From Salmonella enterica subsp. arizonae (GTDB lineage Bacteria > Pseudomonadota > Gammaproteobacteria > Enterobacterales > Enterobacteriaceae), in assembly GCF_008692845.1 (NCBI RefSeq), contig NZ_VXJW01000001.1, forward strand, positions 496,001-560,000: DNA of 64,000 nt, written 5' to 3'. Positions 1 through 10,800 of the stretch are shown here, piece after piece; the stretch's first letter is position 1, and every line of letters starts with the position of its first letter. The translations under genes were made by a program, and so were the position numbers. Under the pieces are notes generated by a model. That model was not told the origin of the DNA. It worked only from the letters and a program-made list of their open reading frames with translations, and searched no databases.

Positions 1-164
1 TGACGCGTCAGGCGAGGACTTTCTTCCAGGGCGATACGGGTGCCGACAGGTAGCCAGATTCCAGCCAGAGTGGGAACCCACAGTCCCAGGGTCATCAGCA
101 GCGTCAGCGGCACAAGAAACAGCAGTAACAGTAGCGCAAGGGCGGCTTTATATTTACCCTTCAT
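1..164 (-). CDS. ydbH: YdbH, N-terminal part only (runs off the left edge)
   Basis: About 54 N-terminal codons are visible on the minus strand, starting with an ATG at 164. The product begins MKGKYKAALALLLLLFLVPL, a single hydrophobic anchor, and continues with a proline- and glycine-containing stretch that I recognise from enterobacterial YdbH. In E. coli ydbH heads ydbH-ynbE-ydbL and is divergent from ldhA, which is the arrangement here. The large YdbH proteins belong to the AsmA-like family thought to bridge inner and outer membranes in phospholipid transport. That function is family knowledge; only the signal anchor can be seen in this window. Confidence 0.85.
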   Translation of the reverse strand, partial: MKGKYKAALALLLLLFLVPLTLLMTLGLWVPTLAGIWLPVGTRIALEESPRLTR

Positions 165-430
165 GGGCCAATAATTTCCTGATTTAACGAAAAATTAAGT
201 CGGCTATCCTTTTATTTTGGCATGATTGCCCGTACATAGCCTAGTAGTTCATGTTGAAAACGGGTAATGCGTTATGATCATTGCGGGGCCACATGCCTGC
301 CATTTAAGGTATCCGGGGGAGTGATAGCCTAAAATTATTCATTATATGTATGACTATCAATTATTTTTGATTTTTTGTAAGATAATTTTAATCGTATTTA
401 TGTGATTCTAACATCACTGGAGAAGGTCAT
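165..430. promoter_or_regulatory. Divergent ydbH/ldhA intergenic region
   Basis: About 265 bases separate the two divergent starts, so the promoters of both genes must lie here. The half next to ldhA is strongly AT-rich. A Shine-Dalgarno sequence, GGAGAAGG, sits just before the ldhA ATG. I cannot single out a convincing -35/-10 pair. Confidence 0.5.
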
Positions 431-1420
431 ATGAAACTCGCCGTCTATAGTACCAAACAGTATGACAAGAAATATCTACAGCAGGTGAACAAAGCGTTCG
501 GTTTTGAACTGGAGTTTTTTGATTTTCTGCTGACGGAAAAAACGGCGAAAACTGCCAATGGATGCGAAGCGGTTTGTATCTTCGTTAATGATGACGGGAG
601 CCGCCCGGTACTGGAAGAGCTGAAAAAACACGGTGTGAAATACATCGCGCTGCGTTGCGCCGGATTTAATAATGTCGACCTGGATGCCGCTAAAGAGCTG
701 GGTTTGCAGGTGGTGCGCGTTCCGGCTTATTCACCGGAAGCTGTCGCCGAACATGCGGTTGGCATGATGATGACATTGAACCGCCGTATTCACCGTGCTT
801 ATCAACGCACCCGCGATGCTAACTTTTCTCTGGAAGGACTAACCGGCTTTACAATGCACGGAAAAACCGCTGGCGTCATTGGTACCGGTAAAATCGGCGT
901 TGCCGCGCTACGTATCCTGAAAGGCTTCGGAATGCGTTTACTGGCGTTTGATCCCTACCCCAGCGCCGCTGCGCTTGACCTCGGCGTAGAGTATGTGGAT
1001 CTGCAAATGTTGTTTGCCGAATCGGACGTGATTTCCCTGCACTGCCCGCTCACGCCGGAAAACTACCATTTGCTGAACCATGCGGCATTCGATCAAATGA
1101 AAGATGGCGTTATGGTCATTAATACCAGCCGTGGCGCGCTGATTGATTCCCAGGCGGCTATCGACGCTCTGAAGAATCAGAAAATCGGCTCGCTGGGAAT
1201 GGACGTGTATGAAAACGAACGCGACCTGTTCTTTGAAGACAAGTCAAACGATGTTATCCAGGATGATGTTTTCCGCCGCCTGTCGGCCTGTCATAACGTA
1301 CTGTTTACGGGGCACCAGGCATTCCTGACGGCAGAAGCGTTGATCAGCATCTCTGAAACCACGTTACAAAACCTAAGCCAGCTTGAGAAGGGTGAAACCT
1401 GCCCGAACGCGCTGTTCTAA
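431..1420 (+). CDS. ldhA: D-lactate dehydrogenase, fermentative, NADH-dependent
   Basis: Cytoplasmic enzyme that reduces pyruvate to D-lactate with NADH in mixed-acid fermentation. The 329 residues match the usual length of LdhA and show the D-2-hydroxyacid dehydrogenase layout: a catalytic domain at both ends and a central NAD-binding fold. The dinucleotide motif GTGKIG is at about 151-156. The expected catalytic Arg, Glu and His are present at about R234 (NTSRGAL), E263 (DVYENE) and H295 (GHQAF). The start is supported by GGAGAAGG just upstream. A strong hairpin follows the stop codon. hslJ lies downstream on the same strand but after the terminator, so it is probably a separate transcript. 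Confidence 0.97.
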   Translation: MKLAVYSTKQYDKKYLQQVNKAFGFELEFFDFLLTEKTAKTANGCEAVCIFVNDDGSRPVLEELKKHGVKYIALRCAGFNNVDLDAAKELGLQVVRVPAYSPEAVAEHAVGMMMTLNRRIHRAYQRTRDANFSLEGLTGFTMHGKTAGVIGTGKIGVAALRILKGFGMRLLAFDPYPSAAALDLGVEYVDLQMLFAESDVISLHCPLTPENYHLLNHAAFDQMKDGVMVINTSRGALIDSQAAIDALKNQKIGSLGMDVYENERDLFFEDKSNDVIQDDVFRRLSACHNVLFTGHQAFLTAEALISISETTLQNLSQLEKGETCPNALF

Positions 1421-1427
1421 TCCTGTC

Positions 1428-1456
1428 GCTCCCCTGCGCACAGGGGAGCATTTTCG
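1428..1456 (+). terminator. Rho-independent terminator of ldhA
   Basis: A perfect 9-bp stem (GCTCCCCTG / CAGGGGAGC) with a four-base loop, followed by ATTTTC, eight bases after the ldhA stop. Confidence 0.85.
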
Positions 1457-1530
1457 GATAACCCCTGAAGATCTATCCGGTCATATCATTACCATAGTCA
1501 GTGTTAACTATCAGATTACAGAGAGTATCA

Positions 1531-1941
1531 ATGAAGAAAATCGTCACGCTGGTCGCCTTGAGTTTCATGATGACGGGTTGTGTGAGCAGTGGAAAAGTGT
1601 CCGTCAAACGCGAGCAGTTGGAACACCACCGCTTTGTTCTGGAAAGCGTAAACGGTAAAACAGTCACTGGCCCGGAGCTTAGCTTTGGCGAGGACATGAC
1701 GGTATCCGGTAAAATGTGCAATCAATTCACCGGCGAAGCAAAACTGTCGGATGGCGAGTTAAAAGTGAAAAACGTAGCGATGACCCGTATGGTGTGCGCC
1801 GATCCGCAGCTTAATGCGTTGGACAGCATCATCAGCGAGGTCTTCAGCAAAGGCGCGCAGGTGGATTTAACCGCAAACCAATTAACGCTGGCGACGGCGA
1901 AAACAACGCTGATGTTTAAGCTGGCGGATTTAGCACACTAA
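1531..1941 (+). CDS. hslJ: Heat-shock inducible outer-membrane lipoprotein HslJ (META domain)
   Basis: 136-residue lipoprotein with signal peptide MKKIVTLVALSFMMTGC, where the MTGC lipobox puts the acylated Cys at 17. The rest is a single META/HslJ domain, with the typical FVLESVNGK opening and a conserved Cys pair (KMCNQFTG and RMVCADP). HslJ in E. coli has been linked to heat shock and novobiocin resistance. I take the ATG at 1531 rather than an in-frame GTG at 1501, because only the ATG puts the signal peptide at the N-terminus. It converges on ydbJ; a clear terminator between the two is not visible. Confidence 0.93.
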   Translation: MKKIVTLVALSFMMTGCVSSGKVSVKREQLEHHRFVLESVNGKTVTGPELSFGEDMTVSGKMCNQFTGEAKLSDGELKVKNVAMTRMVCADPQLNALDSIISEVFSKGAQVDLTANQLTLATAKTTLMFKLADLAH

Positions 1942-1984
1942 GCCATTGTGCGAAGAGTTATATGCGCCAGGTGAAACGTCGCGC

Positions 1985-2251
1985 TTAATAACTCCCGCAG
2001 CTCCCGGCGGCAAGCGACTGTTCGTTACAACGTTTGCCGTTAGGAAGCGCGCACATAGCAATCACTGAACCATCAAGCTGCCGGGCCGCTGAAAGCGAAC
2101 CGCCAATCATAGCGCAATTCGCTTCGCCGGCGCTGGACATCGCCGCTTTCATCCCTGGCGAAACATGTGCCGCGGTTGCCTGCTGAACAGGTTCGCTACT
2201 GCAAGCCGACAATAATAACGCGGCACATCCCACCCAAAACGCTGCGCGCAT
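1985..2251 (-). CDS. ydbJ: Small DUF333 lipoprotein YdbJ
   Basis: 88-residue lipoprotein: signal peptide MRAAFWVGCAALLLSAC with a LSAC lipobox, then a short DUF333 domain with paired cysteines (NCAMIGG, AMCALPNGKRC) ending in GSCGSY. The length and sequence match E. coli YdbJ closely. The start at 2251 is preceded by a GAGGGGAG ribosome-binding site; an upstream in-frame start at 2275 would bury the signal peptide. It is placed between hslJ and nifJ as in E. coli. Function is unknown; the family was once labelled hemolysin-like without good support. Confidence 0.88.
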   Translation of the reverse strand: MRAAFWVGCAALLLSACSSEPVQQATAAHVSPGMKAAMSSAGEANCAMIGGSLSAARQLDGSVIAMCALPNGKRCNEQSLAAGSCGSY

Positions 2252-2527
2252 TTCTCTCCCCTCTAGTTTATTCATCCAAACGATACCGCCCTAAATAATA
2301 GGTAGCAGAGTTTGACGCGTCGAGAGGCAACGCGCGCATTTATGCGGTTCATTAACATTTATTGGCAATTTCTTACTTCTTTTCGGCGAGAAACCGTCAT
2401 TCTCCTCCCGCCAGGGACACAAAAGTGAAAATGGGGCTTGAAGGGCTTTGCTAAAATAAAGGGATAACTACAGGATGCGCTCACGATGATGCGTGTCCCT
2501 CTTTTTTGCGCAATGTAAGGGTGTCGT

Positions 2528-5500
2528 ATGCAAACTATTGACGGTAATGGCGCGGTAGCGTCGGTGGCGTTCCGTACCAGCGAGATTATCGCCATTTACC
2601 CGATTACGCCCAGTTCGACAATGGCTGAACAAGCGGATGCCTGGGCGGGTAATGGGGTTAAAAATGTCTGGGGCGATACGCCGCGTGTGGTAGAGATGCA
2701 GTCGGAAGGCGGCGCCATCGCTGCAGTTCACGGCGCGTTACAAACCGGCACGCTTTCTACGTCATTTACATCGTCGCAGGGGCTGCTGCTGATGATTCCA
2801 ACGCTGTATAAACTGGCGGGACAGCTCACGCCGTTTGTACTGCACGTTGCCGCGCGCACCGTCGCCACACACGCGCTCTCTATTTTTGGCGACCATTCCG
2901 ATGTGATGGCGGTCCGCCAGACAGGCTGCGCGATGTTATGCGCCGCCAGCGTTCAGGAAGCGCAGGATTTTGCGCTAATCGCGCATAGGGCTACGCTGAA
3001 AAGCCGCGTTCCGTTTATTCACTTCTTTGATGGTTTCCGTACATCGCATGAAATTAACAAAATTATACCGCTAACGGATGAAACTATCCTGAACCTGATG
3101 CCGCAGGCGGAGATCGACGCTCACCGCGCCCGCGCGCTGAATCCGGAACATCCGGTGATTCGTGGAACTTCAGCGAATCCGGACACCTACTTCCAGTCTC
3201 GCGAAGCGACCAATCCGTGGTACAACGCCGTTTATGATAATGTTGAAGAGGCGATGAAGGCATTTGGCGACGCTACGGGCCGCCAGTACCAGCCATTTGA
3301 ATATTATGGCCATCCTCAGGCTGAACGCGTCATTATTATGATGGGGTCCGCCCTCGGCACCTGCGAAGAGGTCGTGGATGCGCTGCTTGTCCGCGGAGAA
3401 AAGGTCGGCGTTCTGAAAGTCCGTCTGTTCCGCCCCTTCTCCGCCAAACACTTGTTACAGGCATTACCGGAAACCGTTCGCGCTATCGCCGTGCTGGATC
3501 GCACTAAAGAGCCAGGCGCGCAGGCCGAGCCGCTTTATCTGGACGTGATGACCGCACTGGCGGAGGCCTTTAATAATGGCGAGCGCGAAACGTTGCCGCG
3601 CACCATTGGCGGCCGTTATGGACTATCATCCAAAGAGTTCGGCCCGGCGTGTGTACTGGCGGTCTTTAATGAACTCAGCCGTGCGAAACCCAAGCCACGG
3701 TTTACGGTGGGTATTTATGACGACGTCACTCACCTCTCGCTGCCATTACCGGAAAATACCCTGCCCGGCAGCGCTAAACTTGAAGCGTTATTTTACGGTC
3801 TGGGAAGCGACGGCAGCGTATCCGCCACGAAAAATAATATTAAAATTATCGGCAACTCCACGCCGTGGTATGCGCAAGGTTATTTCGTTTATGACTCGAA
3901 AAAAGCAGGCGGCCTCACGGTATCGCACCTGCGCGTCAGCGAAAAACCGATTCGTTCCGCCTATTTAATTTCACAGGCGGACTTTGTCGGCTGCCACCAA
4001 TTACAATTTATCGATAAGTATCAAATGGCGGAGCGCCTGAAGCCAGGCGGTATCTTCCTGCTTAACACGCCGTACAGCGCCGACGAGGTCTGGTTGCGTT
4101 TGCCACAAGAAGTTCAGGCGGTGCTGAATCAGAAAAAGGCGCGTTTTTACGTGGTTAACGCGGCGAAAATCGCCCGCGAATGCGGACTTGGCGCACGCAT
4201 CAATACCGTCATGCAGATGGCTTTCTTCCACCTGACGCATATTCTTCCGGGCGATAGCGCCCTGGTTGAGCTGCAGGGCGCTATCGCCAAAAGCTATAGC
4301 AGCAAAGGTCAGGATCTGGTTGAGCGTAACTGGCAGGCATTGGCGCTGGCGCAGGCATCGCTGGCGGAAGTGCCGTTGCAGGCGGTTAATCCGCACAGCG
4401 CGCATCGCCCGCCGGTCGTCTCCGACGCCGCGCCGGATTTCGTGAAAACCGTTACCGCCGCCATGTTGGCGGGCCTCGGCGACGCACTGCCTGTTTCCGC
4501 CCTGCCGCCGGACGGAACATGGCCGATAGGCACCACCCGCTGGGAAAAACGCAATATCGCCGAAGAGATTCCTGTCTGGAAAGAGGAGCTATGTACGCAA
4601 TGTAATCACTGCGTCGCCGCCTGCCCTCACTCGGCGATTCGTGCGAAAGTCGTCTCCCCGCAAGCGATGGAAAATGCGCCGGCCAGCCTGCATTCTCTGG
4701 ACGTAAAGTCCCGCGATATGCGCGGTCAGAAATATGTGCTGCAAGTCGCGCCGGAAGACTGCACTGGCTGTAATTTATGCGTAGAGGTCTGTCCGGCTAA
4801 AGATCGGCAAAATCCAGAGGTCAAGGCGATTAACATGATGTCGCGTCTTGAGCATGTGGAAGAAGAGAAAGTAAATTACGACTTCTTCCTGGACCTACCG
4901 GAAATCGATCGCAGCAAACTGGAACGAATTGATATTCGCACATCGCAGCTTATTACGCCGCTGTTTGAATATTCCGGCGCCTGTTCCGGCTGCGGTGAAA
5001 CGCCGTATATTAAACTGCTGACTCAGTTATATGGCGACAGAATGTTAATCGCTAACGCCACGGGGTGTTCCTCTATTTACGGCGGTAATTTGCCCTCAAC
5101 GCCTTATACCACCGATGCCAACGGACGCGGCCCGGCATGGGCGAATTCGTTATTTGAAGATAACGCGGAATTTGGCCTCGGTTTCCGTCTGAGCGTGGAT
5201 CAGCACCGGGCGCGCGTCATGCGTTTACTGGCGCAATTCGCCGATCGCATTCCGGCGGAATTAAACGATGCGCTGCATGCCGAAGCAACGCCTGACGTTC
5301 GGCGTGAGCAGGTCGCCGCATTACGCCAACATCTGAAATCGGTTGCGGGCGCAGAGGAACTGTTAAAGGATGCTGATGCGCTAGTAGAAAAATCAATCTG
5401 GCTGATTGGCGGCGATGGTTGGGCATACGACATCGGCTTTGGCGGTTTGGATCATGTGTTAAGCCTGACGGAGAATGTCAATATTCTGGTTCTGGATACG

Positions 5501-6052
5501 CAGTGTTATTCCAATACTGGCGGCCAGGCGTCGAAGGCAACGCCGCTTGGCGCCGTCACTAAGTTTGGCGAACATGGCAAGCGTAAAGCCCGTAAAGATC
5601 TTGGCGTCAGCATGATGATGTATGGTCATGTTTATGTCGCGCAAATTTCACTGGGTGCGCAATTAAACCAGACGGTGAAAGCCATTCAGGAGGCTGAAGC
5701 CTGGCCAGGCCCATCTCTGATCATTGCCTATAGCCCCTGTGAGGAACATGGCTACGATCTGGCGTTGAGCCACGACCAGATGCGTCAGTTAACGGCTACC
5801 GGCTTCTGGCCTTTATACCGCTTCGATCCCCGCCGAGCGGATGAAGGCAAGCCGCCGCTGGCGCTGGACTCTCGGCCACCGTCAGATGCGCTAGCGGAAG
5901 CATTACTTAAGGAGCAACGTTTTCGTCGCCTGAATGCACAACAGCCTGAAGTGGCTGAGAAGTTATGGCAAGATGCCGCATTGGATTTGCAAAAACGCTA
6001 TAACTTTCTTGCCTTGCTGGCAGGAAAAGCGGAAAAACCCGGCGCAGATTAA
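2528..6052 (+). CDS. nifJ: Pyruvate:flavodoxin/ferredoxin oxidoreductase (YdbK/NifJ)
   Basis: Single-chain cytoplasmic enzyme of 1174 residues that decarboxylates pyruvate to acetyl-CoA, passing electrons to flavodoxin or ferredoxin through TPP and three 4Fe-4S clusters. Domains in order: the N-terminal pyrimidine-binding domain with YPITPSS (about 27-33), a transketolase C-like domain, the gamma-type domain (about 420-620), and a two-cluster ferredoxin domain with CTQCNHCVAACP from about 689 and CTGCNLCVEVCP from about 745. The C-terminal TPP domain has GDGWAYDIG at about 962 and a further Cys-rich SGACSGCGET motif for the proximal cluster. The gene is complete and stands alone, ending at a strong terminator. 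Confidence 0.97.
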   Translation: MQTIDGNGAVASVAFRTSEIIAIYPITPSSTMAEQADAWAGNGVKNVWGDTPRVVEMQSEGGAIAAVHGALQTGTLSTSFTSSQGLLLMIPTLYKLAGQLTPFVLHVAARTVATHALSIFGDHSDVMAVRQTGCAMLCAASVQEAQDFALIAHRATLKSRVPFIHFFDGFRTSHEINKIIPLTDETILNLMPQAEIDAHRARALNPEHPVIRGTSANPDTYFQSREATNPWYNAVYDNVEEAMKAFGDATGRQYQPFEYYGHPQAERVIIMMGSALGTCEEVVDALLVRGEKVGVLKVRLFRPFSAKHLLQALPETVRAIAVLDRTKEPGAQAEPLYLDVMTALAEAFNNGERETLPRTIGGRYGLSSKEFGPACVLAVFNELSRAKPKPRFTVGIYDDVTHLSLPLPENTLPGSAKLEALFYGLGSDGSVSATKNNIKIIGNSTPWYAQGYFVYDSKKAGGLTVSHLRVSEKPIRSAYLISQADFVGCHQLQFIDKYQMAERLKPGGIFLLNTPYSADEVWLRLPQEVQAVLNQKKARFYVVNAAKIARECGLGARINTVMQMAFFHLTHILPGDSALVELQGAIAKSYSSKGQDLVERNWQALALAQASLAEVPLQAVNPHSAHRPPVVSDAAPDFVKTVTAAMLAGLGDALPVSALPPDGTWPIGTTRWEKRNIAEEIPVWKEELCTQCNHCVAACPHSAIRAKVVSPQAMENAPASLHSLDVKSRDMRGQKYVLQVAPEDCTGCNLCVEVCPAKDRQNPEVKAINMMSRLEHVEEEKVNYDFFLDLPEIDRSKLERIDIRTSQLITPLFEYSGACSGCGETPYIKLLTQLYGDRMLIANATGCSSIYGGNLPSTPYTTDANGRGPAWANSLFEDNAEFGLGFRLSVDQHRARVMRLLAQFADRIPAELNDALHAEATPDVRREQVAALRQHLKSVAGAEELLKDADALVEKSIWLIGGDGWAYDIGFGGLDHVLSLTENVNILVLDTQCYSNTGGQASKATPLGAVTKFGEHGKRKARKDLGVSMMMYGHVYVAQISLGAQLNQTVKAIQEAEAWPGPSLIIAYSPCEEHGYDLALSHDQMRQLTATGFWPLYRFDPRRADEGKPPLALDSRPPSDALAEALLKEQRFRRLNAQQPEVAEKLWQDAALDLQKRYNFLALLAGKAEKPGAD

Positions 6053-6081
6053 AAAATATTCTAAGGATTAACCTGGAAACA

Positions 6082-6112
6082 AAAAAAGCCCGAACATCCG
6101 TTCGGGCTTGTC
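6082..6112 (+). terminator. Terminator downstream of nifJ
   Basis: An A-tract, then the stem AAGCCCGAAC / GTTCGGGCTT around a short loop, then TGTC. The flanking A- and partial T-rich stretches fit an intrinsic terminator for nifJ. Confidence 0.75.
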
Positions 6113-6968
<856 letters not shown>

Positions 6969-6974
6969 ATACCC

Positions 6975-7000
6975 GAGCCCGCCTAAGAGAGTGCGGGCTC
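6975..7000. terminator. Hairpin between uspF and the SMR gene
   Basis: An 8-bp perfect stem (GAGCCCGC / GCGGGCTC) with a ten-base loop, between two convergent genes. There is no clear T-tract on either side, so it is terminator-like rather than proven. Confidence 0.5.
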
Positions 7001-7020
7001 AAATCAACTATCATTATTAC

Positions 7021-7359
7021 CTAGTGACTTACGCTTTTTGAAAACAGATTGATCACAATTACGCCGCAGATAATAAGTAACATGCCGATAATCGCTGGCA
7101 TATCAAGCTTCTGCCCCAGAAATAACCAACCTATCAGCCCAATAAGAACAATCCCTACGCCAGACCAAATAGCATAAATGATCCCTGCAGGAATTGTGCG
7201 CATCGGAATGGTCAGGCACCAAAAGGCGATACAGTAACCAACGATAGTGACAATACTCGGTACCAGGCGAGTGAAACTATCCGATAATTTCAATGAGATC
7301 GTAGCGATAACCTCTACCACAATAGCGATAAACAGAAAAATTACAGCTTCTTTAGTCAT
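7021..7359 (-). CDS. Small multidrug resistance (SMR) family efflux protein
   Basis: 112-residue inner-membrane protein with four predicted helices, the SMR/EmrE layout. The essential membrane glutamate is seen at about E16 in helix 1 (VVEVIATISLK), followed by the conserved LKLSDSFTRL loop. The GYCIAFWCL and AIWSGVGIV motifs of helices 2 and 3 match quaternary-ammonium transporters rather than the SugE/Gdx guanidinium exporters. Such proteins work as antiparallel dimers, exchanging protons for cationic drugs. It converges on uspF. Its promoter side abuts the decayed integrase fragment, so it may mark the left edge of the accessory island. Confidence 0.85.
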   Translation of the reverse strand: MTKEAVIFLFIAIVVEVIATISLKLSDSFTRLVPSIVTIVGYCIAFWCLTIPMRTIPAGIIYAIWSGVGIVLIGLIGWLFLGQKLDMPAIIGMLLIICGVIVINLFSKSVSH

Positions 7360-7440
7360 ACATCTCTTCGTTCCGATAGTTTACAGGACGTCATAGTATA
7401 TTAAGCAATCCAGGCGAGAGAACAAAGACGCTTTTAACAG

Positions 7441-7530
7441 GCCGCACAGCGCGTTCTGGCACTCGTCGCCGTAATCCGTACCCTACGCAAATACTTTGCC
7501 TGCTGGCCACCATTTACAATGCCCCATTCT
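7441..7530 (+). repeat. Left copy of the decayed integrase-fragment direct repeat
   Basis: This stretch aligns over about 85-90 bases, with scattered substitutions, to 11891-11980 in the same orientation. Both copies contain CGTAATCCGTACC followed by TACGCAAATACTTTGCCTG. Translated, it resembles the R-H-R-N-P-Y-H catalytic box of a phage tyrosine recombinase, with the downstream part out of frame. The two copies bracket the 1139-codon gene. Confidence 0.75.
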
Positions 7531-7849
7531 TGCCCTTTTTTCGATATTTTTTCCCATAATTAGCACTGGGATAGGAGCCCCCCTAAAGGAGCCCGCAAGC
7601 AGGCGTAGCGCGTTTTTGCATACAATGTTGCGGCGATAGCACCTCACACAGAACAATCGTTAAACTCCCCGAATCGCACAACGATCGTCAACAACCGATA
7701 GCCTTTTCATTTTCCAGATCTCCCTGCACGCGTCATAATCATTTATTGTACCACCCTGATATATCGCGTACTAATCGGTCTGATAAATATTGGTTTAAAA
7801 GAAATATTTAATATCCAGGAGGTTACTACAACAGCCCCGCTCAAAATTA
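7531..7849. other. Non-coding left flank of the accessory gene
   Basis: About 320 bases between the integrase scar and the 3' end of the large minus-strand gene. The first part has moderate GC, the second is AT-rich. I see no gene, tRNA or clear terminator; a short AGGAGCC / GGAGCCC redundancy near 7572-7600 is the only visible pattern. Confidence 0.4.
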
Positions 7850-10800
7850 TTACTTAGAAGCGTTTGCCTGTCCGATATTTTCTGCATGACCATACGTCCG
7901 GTCAATTATGCCAACAGGTTCCACTGGTGCAGTATGTGGCATAACCCAGCCGCTTTCACTTACACTACCTCGTGTAATATATTTGGCTTTTACCTTAACG
8001 ATAATAAGATAATGCTCCCTGCTAAACCTGTCTGCAACACTAAGATCTGTTGTATATTCAGGTACCACTCTTCCATTCCGAACCTGCAGCCTGGCTGTTT
8101 CTTCAGAGACAGGCAATACATTCGGATCGGCGCCCTCCACACCTCCTGCTGTTTTAAGCTTAACAATATTTTCAGCCTGCGGACCAGTTGTCCCCCTGCA
8201 TAATACAACTTCAGTCTCGCCTGCTGCAGTATCACCACTCTGGAGTTTTTTATATATACTTTGCACATTTTCTTCTGATGTAGGATATAATTCTTCTGAC
8301 AGAGAAGGCAGCATGTCCTCCAGTAGTGGTGAATCATCGGAAATATCCAGAAGATCCTCATCATACCCAACGTCGCCTTCTCTTAACTCTGAATAAGGCT
8401 TGTCAACATGCCGAATAGGCCCTCCCCCTTTCAGCCCAGAGGCCTGGTAAAATTTACCGTCAGAAGTTCTATAAAATGTCATACCTACATTTTTTCCGGT
8501 ATCAGAAAAGGTTCCCTGATACGTTTCTGAACCAGGCTCTTTAGATAAAACGATTTCCCTCTCGCCATATTTTATCGTATTAGGTGCTTCCGTTGACAAC
8601 GGTGAAAATGATTTCTGCTTTCTGTAAAATCCTTCTCCTGACTGTTTATAATAACCATGCGTTTCTTTATTAAACCCTGTAGCACGATAGAGTCCATCGT
8701 TTCCCTCGGGATTTAGCTCGAGAATTTTATTATTTCTTTTTTGATAAATAAAATCAATATTCTCTATTGACTCTATAACTTTATAATTACTCCCCTTCTG
8801 AATCGGCGATCGTATTACACCTCTTTCTATTTTATTTTCAACAAATCGGAGGCCCGTATACTTTGCGTTGGACGCCCTTTCTGTAAACTTCGCTTCTGCA
8901 ACAGGAGCAGCTTCCATACCAATACGTATAACATCCTGAATGTACCCACATACATCAGTAGATTTTTCCACAATAGCCCGATTAAGAATGCTGCTGGTAC
9001 CAGCCAGAGCATTAAAACCAGGGACAAAACTCATTACAATATTCCAGATAGTTCCTAAAAAATGAAGACCTGCTCTTGACGCAGGACTTAGTGAAGAAAC
9101 AGTTCGATGATGAACGGTATCATCGATATCAAAACTCAATTCAATTAATCCCCATAGCCCCTCCTGAATGACTTTATCAAAACCATACACGAAAGCTTGT
9201 CCGCCATCCATGGATGAGACTTTACTTTTGAACGCTTCGAGAGCCTGAACCTGTTTCTCATGTTGATCTTCTGCTGTCAGCCAACTGGATTGTGCAATAT
9301 CGCTAATCTCATGAATAAGCCCAACAACTGTATCTCGCAACATTTTGTTTATATTCATTAACCCTAATACATCACAATCTTGTATATGATCCTTGACATG
9401 TGTCACTGCTTTATAATATTTCTCTGCCCAATTTAGTTGTGTGTCAATAGCGGCCTTCATTAAAAGCTCTAAAAATCCGTTTCCTCTGGGAAATAGAGAC
9501 TTAATATGTCTGGAAAATTCATTATTAACCACAATTTTTCTTGATAGGGCATTTATTTTCTTATCATTAACTGGACCAGTTATCTTTGCACACCAATAAA
9601 TAATATTACGCATGATGCTAAAATTATATTTTATGCCATCAGGACTAAGCAATATTTTATCACCACCATTTCTGGATAAATGACGTATCACTAATTGAAC
9701 TCGCTTAAAAAGATCTTTCATCTTTTTACTGTTAAAAGTGGGCATCCCTTTTTCTTCCCTGTAATAATTCACAATTTTTAATGCTGTAAAAATAGCCTCC
9801 TTGCCATAGAAAGTATCAAAGTTTGAACTAGAAATCTCTGGAAATTTTTGATTTAGCACTTTCGTATAATGGCTTTCATTTGCCAGGGCAGAGGCAATTC
9901 GTCTGGTTGCAAAAATTCTGGATCTGATATATATAGGATGAACCAGCATATCACGAGCGATTAACTCATATATTTTATATTGATGTTCAATATGTTCTCT
10001 TACAAAATGCTCAAAAGAAACCTTTCCTCCATCATTAATAAGTATTTCAATCTCATTTAAATGAATTATAAGGCCATTGAACATATATTCAGCAGTAAGT
10101 CTTCTACCACCATGCGTCCACTGCCCTGTTTGAGAAAATACAAGTAATTCATGATAGCCTCTTTTATAATCATTCATCAGTTGCTCATCTCCAATTTTTT
10201 TGAGTGTTTCGAAAAGTGAAAATCCTGCAGCAAATGAAGAATGTTCAACTATACCATCTATCATCTTACCTAACGGATGAGGCTCCATATTTGGGGCGGG
10301 ATGATCCTCCGGGAGAGCCCTTGCATATCTCAGTGGTTCTTTATCAGATGAAAAATTATTCTTGTTTTCTGAATTATCATTTTTTCTCCCATAACCGTCT
10401 GCTATTGTTAATCTGGATGACAGTAACAAACCCGTTACTGCAATATTTTTTATATTTCTCTCCATTTTATGAACGGTTGCTGGCTGAAAATTATTCTCCC
10501 TTTCAAAAAACAATAAAATTTCTTTTTGTATTTCCTCTCCAGCAAATATGACTTGCTCAGTGCTTTTAGGTAGAACAGTTACGCTGTCAATATTAAATAA
10601 CTCATGCTCATCGCTCACCGCTGCCTGAGAAAAACACAACGATGCATGTGCCATTGCCGTAGAGTCAATTTCCTTATAAATGACATTAGAGTATATATTT
10701 GTAACTTCATGATCCACCTTCAAGTCATCGTATAAAATATGCTTCAAAAATAAATCTAATAATACTTTTTCTGATGATATGTTATTATCGCAGTCGTTAG